Shown: in pieces, positions 8,219 through 15,210 of the stretch
Numbering within the stretch: the first letter of the stretch is position 1
Layout: every line of letters starts with the position of its first letter
Notes under the pieces: generated by a model
The model's input: only the letters and a program-made list of their open reading frames with translations
Told to the model about the DNA's origin: nothing
Databases searched by the model: none
Position numbers and translations under genes: made by a program
Assembly (NCBI GenBank): GCA_017475035.1
Contig: JAFVGK010000149.1
Coordinates: 1 to 32,540, forward strand
Direction: 5' to 3'
From: Blautia sp.
Lineage (GTDB): Bacteria > Bacillota > Clostridia > Lachnospirales > Lachnospiraceae
Length of the DNA: 32,540 nt

Positions 8219-8998
8219 TCATTCCTCCAGAAATTTTTTGACTTCTGCGGCAAACCGTTCCGGAAACATCATCACGAGCTCCGCGTGGGCAAGCCCTTTG
8301 AATTCTTTAAGAACCGTCTGCGGATAGGTCCGGCAGACGAATTCGATATCGTGTTCCTTTTCTCTTGCCCGTTTTTCTTCCTCGCCGTACCAATACTCTA
8401 TTTTCGTGTCCACCCGCGGAACCGGATCCGGCATGGAGTAGTTATCCGTAGACCAGAAGACGTTATAGATTGTTCTCGGTGAGTAGTGCTGCTTATAGAA
8501 TTTCAGCAAGGCTCGATAATGTTCCTCCGGATCCTCACCTTTGGGCGTCCACCTCTCCGGCGGACAGGCGAGCTTCATCATTCGCAGGGATCGGGTCCCC
8601 AGCATGATCATGATCCAGTCCTTGACGGAGATCAGCCGGCAGATCCATTTGGGATAAGGATAAGGCGTGATTCCGGCATCAATGATGGCCTTCTCTACGG
8701 GAATGTCCTCGGTCGCAAGGAAGCGGATCACTGCAGCTCCGCCCATGGAAACGCCGTACATCGCGTCTACGCGATCGATGCCCTGAGCTTTCAAATACCC
8801 GGCGGCGTCCTTTGCGTACTTTTCCAGGGAGACGAACTCCGTGCCAAGCTCATCGTGACCGTCTGCGATCATCAGATACACATGATAGTCTTTCGCCATT
8901 TCCTCGGCGGAAGCCTTAAACACCCACCAGGGTTCTGCCGCGCATTGGAACATGACAAAAGATTTCGCATGTTCTTTTCCAAACTCATATACTTTCAT
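8219..8998 (-). CDS. Alpha/beta hydrolase
   Basis: This 259-aa protein shows the nucleophile elbow GVSMGG, with S84 as the probable catalytic serine. H238 in GLAHAEL near the C-terminus is the likely catalytic histidine. It would be a cytosolic esterase, thioesterase or peptidase-like hydrolase; the class cannot be fixed by sequence reading. An N-terminal FVMFQCAAEPWWVF element probably forms the oxyanion region. The gene overlaps the upstream methyltransferase by 14 bp and its stop overlaps the start region of the downstream one, so it is tightly coupled. AGGAAGAG serves as RBS. In biosynthetic clusters such hydrolases often release or trim an intermediate; that is an inference from context. 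Confidence 0.85.
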   Translation of the reverse strand: MKVYEFGKEHAKSFVMFQCAAEPWWVFKASAEEMAKDYHVYLMIADGHDELGTEFVSLEKYAKDAAGYLKAQGIDRVDAMYGVSMGGAAVIRFLATEDIPVEKAIIDAGITPYPYPKWICRLISVKDWIMIMLGTRSLRMMKLACPPERWTPKGEDPEEHYRALLKFYKQHYSPRTIYNVFWSTDNYSMPDPVPRVDTKIEYWYGEEEKRAREKEHDIEFVCRTYPQTVLKEFKGLAHAELVMMFPERFAAEVKKFLEE

Positions 8999-9602
8999 TT
9001 GATCTCTTCCTCGAAACCGCCACAGCGCAGGGGATGCGCCCGTCGGCCAAGGAGACCTTCACATCGGGATACCCTGCGTCCAGGAAAAACTGTCTGTAGC
9101 TATCCACGGTAAACTGACGTTTGAAATCCGCTCCGGCTTTGCCGACAGCCCCGGCAAAGCCGCTTGTTTTTCCTTTGGAGTCCTTGTTCATGTAAGTCGG
9201 GATAATCAGCATTCCGCCGTCTTTGCAGACCCGGTTCAACTCACTCAAAGCTGTCAACGGATTGCCCAACAAGTGGATCACATTTCCCGCTACGACCTTA
9301 TCAAAACCGCCATCAGGGTAAGAAAGTGCAGTGATGTCCGCCTGAGCAAAAGCAATATTGTGAAAGGCAGCGCAGTTCTTTTCAGCCTTTTTCAGCATCT
9401 TCCGTGAGAAATCCGTCGCTGTAAGCTGTCTGCATTTCGCTGCGATCACAGCGCTCAGAAGCCCTGTTCCGCAGGCGCATTCCAACACCGTGTCATCAGG
9501 CTCGATCAGGTCCGTAACAATCTTCTTCAGCTTCTGATGCGTCTTTCTGTTAATGACATTGACAAAGACGTCATATACGCCGGCTACATTATCCCAAAAC
9601 AT
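8985..9602 (-). CDS. Class I SAM-dependent methyltransferase, first gene of the operon
   Basis: This 205-aa protein is the promoter-proximal gene of the ten-gene operon. Motif I is VLECACGTGLLSAVIAAKC (near residue 40), followed by ATDFSRKML, FAQADITALSYPDGGFD and RVCKDGGMLIIPTYMNKD. The CACGTG form of motif I is typical of UbiE-like clostridial methyltransferases. The start is supported by GGAGGG eight bases upstream. The 14-bp overlap with the next gene supports co-transcription. A GTTAGC-N4-GCTAAC operator lies 84 bp upstream of the ATG. The substrate is unknown. Confidence 0.87.
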   Translation of the reverse strand: MFWDNVAGVYDVFVNVINRKTHQKLKKIVTDLIEPDDTVLECACGTGLLSAVIAAKCRQLTATDFSRKMLKKAEKNCAAFHNIAFAQADITALSYPDGGFDKVVAGNVIHLLGNPLTALSELNRVCKDGGMLIIPTYMNKDSKGKTSGFAGAVGKAGADFKRQFTVDSYRQFFLDAGYPDVKVSLADGRIPCAVAVSRKRSNESI

Positions 9603-9626
9603 TCCGTTCCCTCCAGATGAACGTCT

Positions 9627-9671
9627 CTAGCCCTTCCGCATATTTCTTCGGATGAGCTGCCTGATAAACAT
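9627..9671 (-). other. Possible 14-codon leader ORF
   Basis: On the minus strand GGAGAGGAG is followed at normal spacing by an ATG and 14 codons (MFIRQLIRRNMRKG), ending 24 bp before the first operon gene. It sits between the operator and the first methyltransferase. It could be a leader peptide, a remnant of a lost gene start or chance. Only the good RBS supports it. Confidence 0.2.
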
Positions 9672-9685
9672 GGAATCTCCTCTCC

Positions 9686-9701
9686 GTTAGCATTGGCTAA
9701 C
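9686..9701. promoter_or_regulatory. Operator dyad at head of methyltransferase operon
   Basis: GTTAGC-ATTG-GCTAAC has perfect 6-bp arms and the same 4-bp spacer as the exporter site at 2038-2053. The base tract TTTTTTACC lies just upstream of both sites on the minus strand. It overlaps the stop codon of the broken helix-turn-helix gene and lies 84 bp before the first methyltransferase. Confidence 0.65.
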
Positions 9702-9935
9702 CAATTGGTAAAAAAAACTCCGGTAAGCTTTTTGCAGTATTCATAACAGTAGAAGACCTCTTCGATTTTACTCCCGGTGTGAGCCGATCCGGCTTTATTG
9801 CATCCTCCGGAATGGCCCACGCACGTTCAAAGCGTTCGCAGTCCGGTGTTCTTCCTTCAGTATATACTGATTCACCCAACGTACAGAGACATCCCATTTA
9901 TCGGCGGTCTGCTGAACGGACAGATACGCTTTCAA
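9697..9935 (-). pseudogene. Frameshifted helix-turn-helix (excisionase-like) protein
   Basis: Two minus-strand frames join to give one small clostridial helix-turn-helix protein. The first frame starts at a TTG (9933-9935, AGAGGT upstream) and reads LSVQQTADKWDVSVRWVNQY. The second reads EGRTPDCERFERAWAIPEDA and continues to a stop at 9697. The join is near 9860-9866, where one base appears to be missing. The pattern 'EGR..RF.RAWAIP.DA.KP' is characteristic of small HTH proteins that read like excisionases. It is flanked by operators, but the frameshift makes it unlikely to be the active regulator unless the shift is a sequence error. Confidence 0.7.
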
Positions 9936-9990
9936 TCTGCACCTCTCTCCGCTGGATAGACTGTGTAAGGGAACAAGGCGGCCAGAGCTG

Positions 9991-10006
9991 GTTAGCCGCG
10001 CCTAAC
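9991..10006. promoter_or_regulatory. Third operator dyad, next to a consensus promoter
   Basis: GTTAGC-CGCG-CCTAAC matches the other two dyads with one changed base in the right arm. It starts right at the predicted transcription start of the minus-strand promoter at 10,015-10,043, the classic position for a repressor site. Confidence 0.6.
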
Positions 10007-10014
10007 TAGTGTTT

Positions 10015-10043
10015 ATTATATTCCACGTGAGGAAGAAAATCAA
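10015..10043 (-). promoter_or_regulatory. Sigma-A promoter for the minus-strand operon
   Basis: On the minus strand TTGATT (10,038-10,043) and TATAAT (10,015-10,020) are separated by 17 bp, a near-perfect vegetative promoter. Transcription would start near 10,008 and run through the operator at 9991-10006, the broken helix-turn-helix gene and probably the ten-gene operon. Confidence 0.7.
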
Positions 10044-10058
10044 GGGAAAAGCCTCTTT

Positions 10059-10250
10059 TTATACGTCCTGAAGGTCAGCAATGATACCGGATAACTCCTG
10101 CAGTATGCCCTCCAGCCGTTTCCCGGAATGCAGGTTCACATTATTCTTCGGCGCTTCATTCCAGAAGCAGGTTCCTGTGGGCAGCTTACGGTGACCACCC
10201 ATTTTGGCATTCGGCACGATATCATCTACCGGGTAACCGATGTAGAGCAT
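10059..10250 (-). pseudogene. Probable gene remnant, unidentified
   Basis: A 63-codon minus-strand frame ends LEGILQELSGIIADLQDV. It contains the protein-like stretch YIGYPVDDIVPNAKMGGHRK, and the adjacent frame upstream reads FICRKNDKAYVC. The two stretches look like one C-terminal domain split by a frameshift. No RBS is seen for the ATG. I could not assign a family. It fits the picture of decayed sequence between the two functional regions. A chance ORF is possible. Confidence 0.3.
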
Positions 10251-10420
10251 ACATACGCTTTGTCATTCTTCCGGCAGATGAAGGGGACTTCGGCTTTAAG
10301 GCAGATCCGGGGAAAAGCCAAGTCCTTAAAAGCAAAAAGGAATGGACTGCGTTTTTGAGATTCACGCAATAAATTGCATGTTTGAGCCCCATGCCGCCGT
10401 TGCGAGGGAGGGACTATGCA

Positions 10421-10480
10421 TATGCCCCCATATGTCTCCATATGTCGTCATATGACTCCACATGTCTCCGTTTGTCCCAA
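10421..10480. repeat. Six 10-bp tandem units
   Basis: Six successive 10-bp units share the pattern TATGtCtCCA: tatgccccca, tatgtctcca, tatgtcgtca, tatgactcca, catgtctccg, tttgtcccaa. The last units are degenerate. No gene overlaps them. The period of one helical turn would put every copy on the same face of the DNA. The rest of 10,251-10,596 shows no supported gene. Confidence 0.75.
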
Positions 10481-10596
10481 TCTGGTCAAGCGGTGAATAA
10501 CGCACTTGAGCAAGCACATTTCAAAAACGTTGCAAAATCTATGTATTCAGGCAGAAAGCGCACGGGTTTCTCCTAAAAAAGTGAAGGAGAAACGAT

Positions 10597-10902
10597 ATGA
10601 AAAGCTTTATTGAGGAGCTCTATTACGGCAATATCGACCCGCAGAACAGCGGCTTCGAGGATGACGCGAGCGTGCAGCGCGAGCTGCGGACGATCAGCGA
10701 GAACGAGGACTGGCTGACCGAGCATCTCACTGGCGAGGAGAAAAAGCGTTTCCTGGATTTCGCCGATGCCTGGTCGGCCTACAACGGCGACGCCGCCCTG
10801 GACGGCTTCATCACCGGCTTCCGGTTGGGAGCAAGGTTTGTGCTGGATACATTTATTTTGCCGGATGCTTCGCCACAGAACTATTTGCAGGACAAAGAAT
10901 AG
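10597..10902 (+). CDS. DUF6809-type small protein
   Basis: This 101-aa protein starts MKSFIEELYYGNIDPQN and contains GEEKKRFLDFADAW and GFRLGARFVLDTF. These blocks are those of the DUF6809 family, common in integrative elements of gut clostridia. The function is unknown. AAGGAGAAA precedes the ATG at a proper distance. It is convergent with the gene at 10,942-11,253, with a 12-bp stem between them. The gene is evidence that this stretch derives from a mobile element. Confidence 0.8.
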   Translation: MKSFIEELYYGNIDPQNSGFEDDASVQRELRTISENEDWLTEHLTGEEKKRFLDFADAWSAYNGDAALDGFITGFRLGARFVLDTFILPDASPQNYLQDKE

Positions 10903-10906
10903 GACA

Positions 10907-10938
10907 TGCCCCTGCCTTGCTTCTGTAAGGCAGGGGCA
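10907..10938. terminator. Hairpin between convergent genes
   Basis: A perfect 12-bp stem (TGCCCCTGCCTT and its complement) with an 8-nt loop lies between the stop of the DUF6809 gene and the stop of the convergent gene. No strong T tract follows on either strand, so termination by this stem alone is likely but not certain. Confidence 0.65.
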
Positions 10939-10941
10939 AAC

Positions 10942-11253
10942 TCATTCGCTGTAATACGCCGCCCAGCCGACAAAGCAGCCGTCCTCCGGCATCACAAGCA
11001 CACCGTCTGTGTGACCGCGCTGCTGCACCAGGATGCAGCGCCAGACCTCGCCCTTTGAGCAAAGAGCAGCGTGATCCTCGATGAATTGCCGATCTGCGAC
11101 CATGTCCGTGATGAAGTTCTCGTAGTCGATCTTCGATAACTTCACGATTTTTACGACCTCAAATGGGCGCTCCTTCTCCACCAAATGAAGCACAGTCAAG
11201 TCCTCTATCCTACGCGGATCGCTAATGAAATAAGCTTGTCCTGATATCTCCAT
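10942..11253 (-). CDS. Hypothetical protein, DUF6329-like
   Basis: This 103-aa protein has the blocks ISDPRRIEDLTVLHLVEKER, IDYENFITDMVADRQFIED, and GVLVMPEDGCFVGWAAYY. They match what I recall of the DUF6329 family of clostridial mobile-element proteins; the DUF number is from memory and should be verified. No catalytic motif is visible. GGAGGGGTGAGG precedes the ATG. It is divergent from the ribbon-helix-helix gene at 11,365, and the shared promoter region carries a palindrome, so the two are probably regulated together. Confidence 0.7.
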   Translation of the reverse strand: MEISGQAYFISDPRRIEDLTVLHLVEKERPFEVVKIVKLSKIDYENFITDMVADRQFIEDHAALCSKGEVWRCILVQQRGHTDGVLVMPEDGCFVGWAAYYSE

Positions 11254-11274
11254 ATCCTCACCCCTCCAAATCTT

Positions 11275-11353
11275 GTGTACTTAAAGTGAGTACACTTTGC
11301 ACATTCTATCATGTACTTGAAATAAACTCAAATTATCTTTTATCAAGTACATG
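11275..11353. promoter_or_regulatory. Divergent promoter region with paired palindromes
   Basis: A minus-strand promoter (TTGAGT at 11,326-11,331, 17-bp spacer, TAGAAT at 11,303-11,308) serves the gene ending at 10,942. Its start region overlaps the dyad GTGTACT-N7-AGTACAC (11,275-11,295). A second, longer dyad has arms CATGTACTTGA (11,310-11,320) and TCAAGTACATG (11,343-11,353) flanking 22 bp. All arms share a GTACTT core, so the ribbon-helix-helix protein next door is the likely binder. Confidence 0.6.
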
Positions 11354-11364
11354 GAGGGTATAGC

Positions 11365-11547
11365 ATGGACGCTTTGAAGAAGGAAAAGGATAAGCACCTC
11401 GGGCTGCGCATTGACAGCGAGCTTCACTATAAGCTGCACTACATTTCTCAGTACGAGGGGCGCTCCGCCAACGGCGAGGTAATATATCTGATCCGCAAGG
11501 CCATCGAGGAGTTTGAGAAGGAACACGGGAAGATCGAGATGCAATAA
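11365..11547 (+). CDS. Ribbon-helix-helix (Arc-like) DNA-binding protein
   Basis: This 60-aa protein fits the ribbon-helix-helix fold. The short strand GLRIDSELHYKLHYIS inserts into the major groove, followed by two helices, YEGRSANGEVIYLIRKAI and the C-terminal EEFEKEHGK. Such proteins bind DNA as dimers and often regulate their own operon or act as antitoxins. No toxin gene adjoins it. GGAGGG precedes the ATG. The palindromes on both sides (11,275-11,353 and 11,554-11,667) share GTACTT or AAGTA arms and are likely binding sites. The gene is followed by a 10-bp stem at 11,585-11,610. Confidence 0.8.
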   Translation: MDALKKEKDKHLGLRIDSELHYKLHYISQYEGRSANGEVIYLIRKAIEEFEKEHGKIEMQ

Positions 11548-11584
11548 CCTGCTCTATTCGGACCGAATAGTCAAGAATAATTCA

Positions 11585-11610
11585 GCGGACATCCTGGCAT
11601 GGATGTCCGC
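11585..11610 (+). terminator. Stem-loop after the ribbon-helix-helix gene
   Basis: GCGGACATCC, a 6-nt loop and GGATGTCCGC form a perfect 10-bp stem followed by ATTCATTTAT. The T tract is weak, so this may be a modest terminator. Confidence 0.55.
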
Positions 11611-11628
11611 ATTCATTTATACGCGAAT

Positions 11629-11687
11629 AATAGTCAAGTATGATTTGCCGAATCGTACTTGACTATTTATATATCGTGTGCTATACT
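11629..11687 (+). promoter_or_regulatory. Consensus promoter with overlapping palindrome before the ATPase gene
   Basis: TTGACT (11,659-11,664), a 17-bp spacer and TATACT (11,682-11,687) form an excellent promoter. Its -35 box lies in the right arm of a 12-bp inverted repeat (AATAGTCAAGTA at 11,629-11,640, TACTTGACTATT at 11,656-11,667). Start of transcription near 11,694 excludes the upstream ATG at 11,640 as the ATPase start. Confidence 0.75.
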
Positions 11688-11717
11688 GCAAATAACCTTA
11701 GCATGGGGGTAGTCTAC

Positions 11718-13110
11718 ATGTTTATCGGCAGAGAGCGGGAGCTTGCCTCCCTAACTCAATTATATAATTCTGACAGATTCGAGTTCGTGGTCCTCTACGG
11801 CCGTCGGCGCGTGGGGAAAACTGCGCTCATCAACCATTTTATCGACGGCAAAAAAGCCATCTATTTCATGGGCGTCGAGAGCAACGCGAAGCAGAACCTG
11901 GAAAACTTCAGCAAGAGCATCATCGAGTATGCCAGCGGTATCGAGGCTGAGACCTCCTTCGCCTCTTTTCAGGCCGCGCTGGAGACGGTTTTCCGCCTCT
12001 CCGAGAACGAGCGGATCATCCTGGCCATCGATGAGTACCCCTACGTTGCCCGCGCCTCAAAGAGCCTGGCTTCCACACTGCAGTTGCTGATCGACAAGTA
12101 CAAGGATCACTCCAAACTGATGTTGATCCTCTGCGGCTCGTCCATGTCCTACATGGAGGATCATGTGCTGGCCTACAAGGCGCCGCTGTACGGCAGACGC
12201 ACGGCACAGATCAAGCTGCAGCCCTTCGACTTTGAGGAGACATGCCGCTATTTCGGCAACTTCTCCGCCGAGGAGAAGGCCTTTGCCTACGGGATCGTGG
12301 GCGGGACGCCGCAGTACCTTTTGCAGATGAACGACCGCATCAGCATCGAGGAGAACGTCAAGAACACCTATCTGAACCCCACCTCCTCCCTCTACGAGGA
12401 GCCGACGAACCTTCTGAAGCAGGAAGTCCGGGAGCCGGCGATCTACACGGCGATCATCACCGCCATCGCCACCGGCGCTTCCCGCATGTCGGAGATCTCA
12501 AGCAAGGTCGGCGAAGACACCAACGTCTGCTCCACCTATCTCAAGAACCTCGTCGCGCTGGGCATCGTGCAAAAAGAGACGCCCTACGGAGAGAAGGCGT
12601 CCAAGAAGTCGATCTATTCCATCGACGACAATATGTTCCGTTTCTGGTATCGCTTTGTGCCGGAGAACGCCTCCATGATCGCGCGTGGCGCAGCGGACCT
12701 GGTCTACGCGCATTGAGCCGCATCTGCCCGAGTATATGGGCAAGGTGTTCGAGGAGATCTGCAAGCAGTACCTCTGGAAGCTGCTGCTCAGCGGCAAATC
12801 CCCGGTGGAGTTCACCTCCCTTGGCCGTTGGTGGGGCAACGATCCCGTCCATAAGTGCCAGGCCGAGATCGACATCATGGGCGAGCAGGACGAGGATACC
12901 GCCCTCTTCGCCGAGTGCAAGTGGACCACCGACAAGGTCGATCTCGCTGTCCTGGAGACGCTCATCGCCCGCAGCGAGCTGTTCCCGTACAGGAACAAGC
13001 ACTTCTTCCTCTTCTCCAAATCCGGCTTCACCAAGGGCTGTGTGGAGAAGGCGAAAGAGCTCGGAAACGTGTCGCTGGTGACGTACGTGGAGATTGTGAG
13101 AGAGCTTTAA
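11718..13110 (+). pseudogene. Archaeal-type ATPase with DUF234 nuclease-like domain, frameshifted
   Basis: Two overlapping frames make one ATPase_2/DUF234 protein of about 463 aa. The first frame (11,718-12,716) starts MFIGRERELASL after GGGGGT and has Walker A GRRRVGKTAL, Walker B IILAIDEYP, sensor LILCGSS and a winged-helix part. It stops after ADLVYAH. The second frame continues RIEPHLPEYMGKVFEEICKQYL and ends at 13,108-13,110. It carries EIDIMGEQDEDTALFAECKW, a PD-(D/E)xK-like E-I-D and E-C-K arrangement. The join lies at a GCGC tract near 12,708-12,712, where a two-base loss from GCGCGC restores the frame. These proteins occur in mobile elements and are often genomic orphans. It may be inactive, or the shift may be a sequence error. 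Confidence 0.8.
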
Positions 13111-13154
13111 GGTTGTGTCATATTACTAATTCTACACGAAAAAGGAGACTAATG

Positions 13155-13364
13155 ATGAATCCGGTTTTTGATATTTTCAATTATCAGTATGTTCAACAGC
13201 AAGCCCAAAAGCATCATCTGGACCAATTATCCGAAGTCCAGAAGTCAGCAAAAGCGTTGAAAGACTTTCTCGATGGAGTTGACAATATTGAGCCCGCATA
13301 TCAAATAATTGCAAGCGAGACATTCTGGGCGATCATACTTGATTATATTGGGAAACATTCATAA
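13155..13364 (+). CDS. Small hypothetical protein
   Basis: This 69-aa protein starts MNPVFDIFNYQYVQQQ and contains SEVQKSAKALKDFLDGVDNIEP, probably two amphipathic helices. An adjacent ATG at 13,152 is also in frame, but AAAGGAGAC fits the ATG at 13,155 better (about seven bases). No family is recognised. It lies between the ATPase pseudogene and the Dnd island, and the base composition is already AT-richer than the ATPase. Confidence 0.6.
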   Translation: MNPVFDIFNYQYVQQQAQKHHLDQLSEVQKSAKALKDFLDGVDNIEPAYQIIASETFWAIILDYIGKHS

Positions 13365-13465
13365 ACTGTTTTTGATTATATTAAAACGCTTCGTTCCTAA
13401 CGGGGAACTCTAAAGTATATCGTTTATATGCTGCTTATTTTGAGTAAAGAATCTGGAGGCCCAAC

Positions 13466-15208
13466 ATGGCTTGTACTTTTATTGAAGAACTCAGCAAACT
13501 GAGAAAACTCTCTATGGAGTCTGTCGAGAACACGGCATCCTTTGCGCCTTTTAAACAGTATCTTCATGTAGTTCGCCCGGTGGAAAGTGAGCTTCGCACA
13601 CTTCTCCGTCGAGTAAATCGAGAGAACAAAAAATGCTTAGTGATGCTGTGCGGGAGTGCCGGTGATGGCAAATCTCATCTGATGTCATATTTGCGTCATG
13701 CAGATCCCGAGGGACTTCTTCATTCTTTTGAGCTATACAATGATGCAACAGAGAGCAGTGCTCCGGAATTAACATCGATTGATACCTTGTACGAGAAGCT
13801 GGCTCCGTTTAATGATGAGAATTATCAGGTTGACGATGGATATAAGATGATTCTAGCGATTAATCTTGGCACGCTCAACAATTTCATCGAATCGTATAAA
13901 GGACGGGCATTTACTAAGCTAAAACAGTATGTGGAAGATAATGAGATCTTTTCCTCTTATACGCGGAAAGAGGTCTATATTTCTGATAGTGTTTTTCAAC
14001 ATATTAGTTTTGCTGACTATCAAGTATTTACAATAAAAGAAGATGGTGTCGGGACAGAATTCTTGAGCACGCTGATCGGGAAAGTGTTTTGTAATACTGA
14101 AGAGAACCCGTTCTACCAGGCATACAAAAACAATGACTCTTGCACATTGTGTCAGAGATGCCCCGTAAGGCACAATTACGAATTTTTATCTAAGCCGGAA
14201 CACCAACAGGCGGTAATCAAGAAAATAGTTGAAGTCGTAATCAAGGATAAAGCGATTGTGTCAACGCGTGATATTTTAAATCTGCTCTATGATATTATTG
14301 TCCATCCAGATTTCGATTACAGTGACATGTGTCAATGCGCAACGTCTGAGGTTAAATATCTTACCAAGTATATTCAGTACTCGACACCTATGCTCATATA
14401 TGAATATGATGATATCTCGCCGCTTCTCAATTGTATACGGAAGCATGATGTTTTGAAAGAAAGACAGGCGGAGATGGATGTAGCGGCAACGAGATTCCAC
14501 TCCTTAGAAAACATCTATGAAGCATTTACCGAGGCCACTTCCGGTACTGCATATGAGCGCTTAAATGATATCACCAAAATTGCAGTTCTCGGTGGAATAA
14601 AGCCGGAACTGAAAAAACTAGTATATCGCTTTATTGTTCGAACAAAAGAATTCAAGGGAGAATACCAATCAAGTACACAAAAAGAACTCTTAGCTGAGTA
14701 CATAAAATACCTATACTATCAGCAGAGCGGCAAAGAAAAACAGCTAAAAAAACTATATGAATCGACCAAGAAAGCGATCATGAATTGGGACGGACAATTT
14801 GACAGCGATTATATATGTGTCGATGATTCAAATGAGCGTTTTTGGGTGACAGAACAATTGCTGATCCAATCCGCAATCTATAAATCAAAAGCAATTGAGG
14901 ACGATGAGGTCCTACGGTTTTCAACAAATGTAAAGATCCGCTTTAAGAAATCAAATGGGAATGATCTTGAGACGGCTGAAATCGACATGGACTATGCTCT
15001 CTTTGAAATGATTTCTGCAATGAGAGAAGGCTATCGGCCTACCGTGCAGGATAAAAACAAGCATGCAGATTTCGTCAGCTTTGTTCAACGCCTAATTGAG
15101 TTTGGAAACAAGGGGACGCGAATCGAACTCCTTCCCAAAGATCGCGAGAACGAGTATCGGATCATATTTGAGAAGAACGATTTCGATTATGAGTTTAGGG
15201 TGGTGTAA
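13466..15208 (+). CDS. dptF: DNA phosphorothioation-dependent restriction protein DptF
   Basis: This 580-aa protein is the first gene of the dptFGH restriction set. It has Walker A GSAGDGKS at residues 63-70, in LVMLCGSAGDGKSHLMSYLRH, typical of DptF (also called DndF), and a cysteine group near residue 230 (CTLCQRCPVRH). DptF acts with DptG and DptH to restrict DNA that lacks phosphorothioate marks. How the complex cleaves or blocks DNA is still debated. GGAGG lies just before the ATG, and the stop is two bases before dptG. Its AT-richer composition contrasts with the upstream ATPase and suggests island acquisition. The preceding 100 bp holds no clear promoter of consensus type. Confidence 0.9.
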   Translation: MACTFIEELSKLRKLSMESVENTASFAPFKQYLHVVRPVESELRTLLRRVNRENKKCLVMLCGSAGDGKSHLMSYLRHADPEGLLHSFELYNDATESSAPELTSIDTLYEKLAPFNDENYQVDDGYKMILAINLGTLNNFIESYKGRAFTKLKQYVEDNEIFSSYTRKEVYISDSVFQHISFADYQVFTIKEDGVGTEFLSTLIGKVFCNTEENPFYQAYKNNDSCTLCQRCPVRHNYEFLSKPEHQQAVIKKIVEVVIKDKAIVSTRDILNLLYDIIVHPDFDYSDMCQCATSEVKYLTKYIQYSTPMLIYEYDDISPLLNCIRKHDVLKERQAEMDVAATRFHSLENIYEAFTEATSGTAYERLNDITKIAVLGGIKPELKKLVYRFIVRTKEFKGEYQSSTQKELLAEYIKYLYYQQSGKEKQLKKLYESTKKAIMNWDGQFDSDYICVDDSNERFWVTEQLLIQSAIYKSKAIEDDEVLRFSTNVKIRFKKSNGNDLETAEIDMDYALFEMISAMREGYRPTVQDKNKHADFVSFVQRLIEFGNKGTRIELLPKDRENEYRIIFEKNDFDYEFRVV

Positions 15209-15210
15209 GT

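Noticed and set aside
2038-10006. Classical DtxR/IdeR iron box
   Set aside because: The GTTAG/CTAAC half-sites are similar, but the iron box has a one-base centre with outer TTAGG blocks, while here the arms are GTTAGC with a four-base spacer and no outer blocks.
10907-10938. Riboswitch or structured RNA
   Set aside because: It is a simple stem between two convergent stop codons, best explained as a terminator.
12242-13081. 279-codon plus-strand frame within the ATPase region
   Set aside because: Its Arg/Pro/Ser-rich composition is that of an out-of-frame reading of GC-rich codons; the ATPase and DUF234 motifs are in the other two frames.
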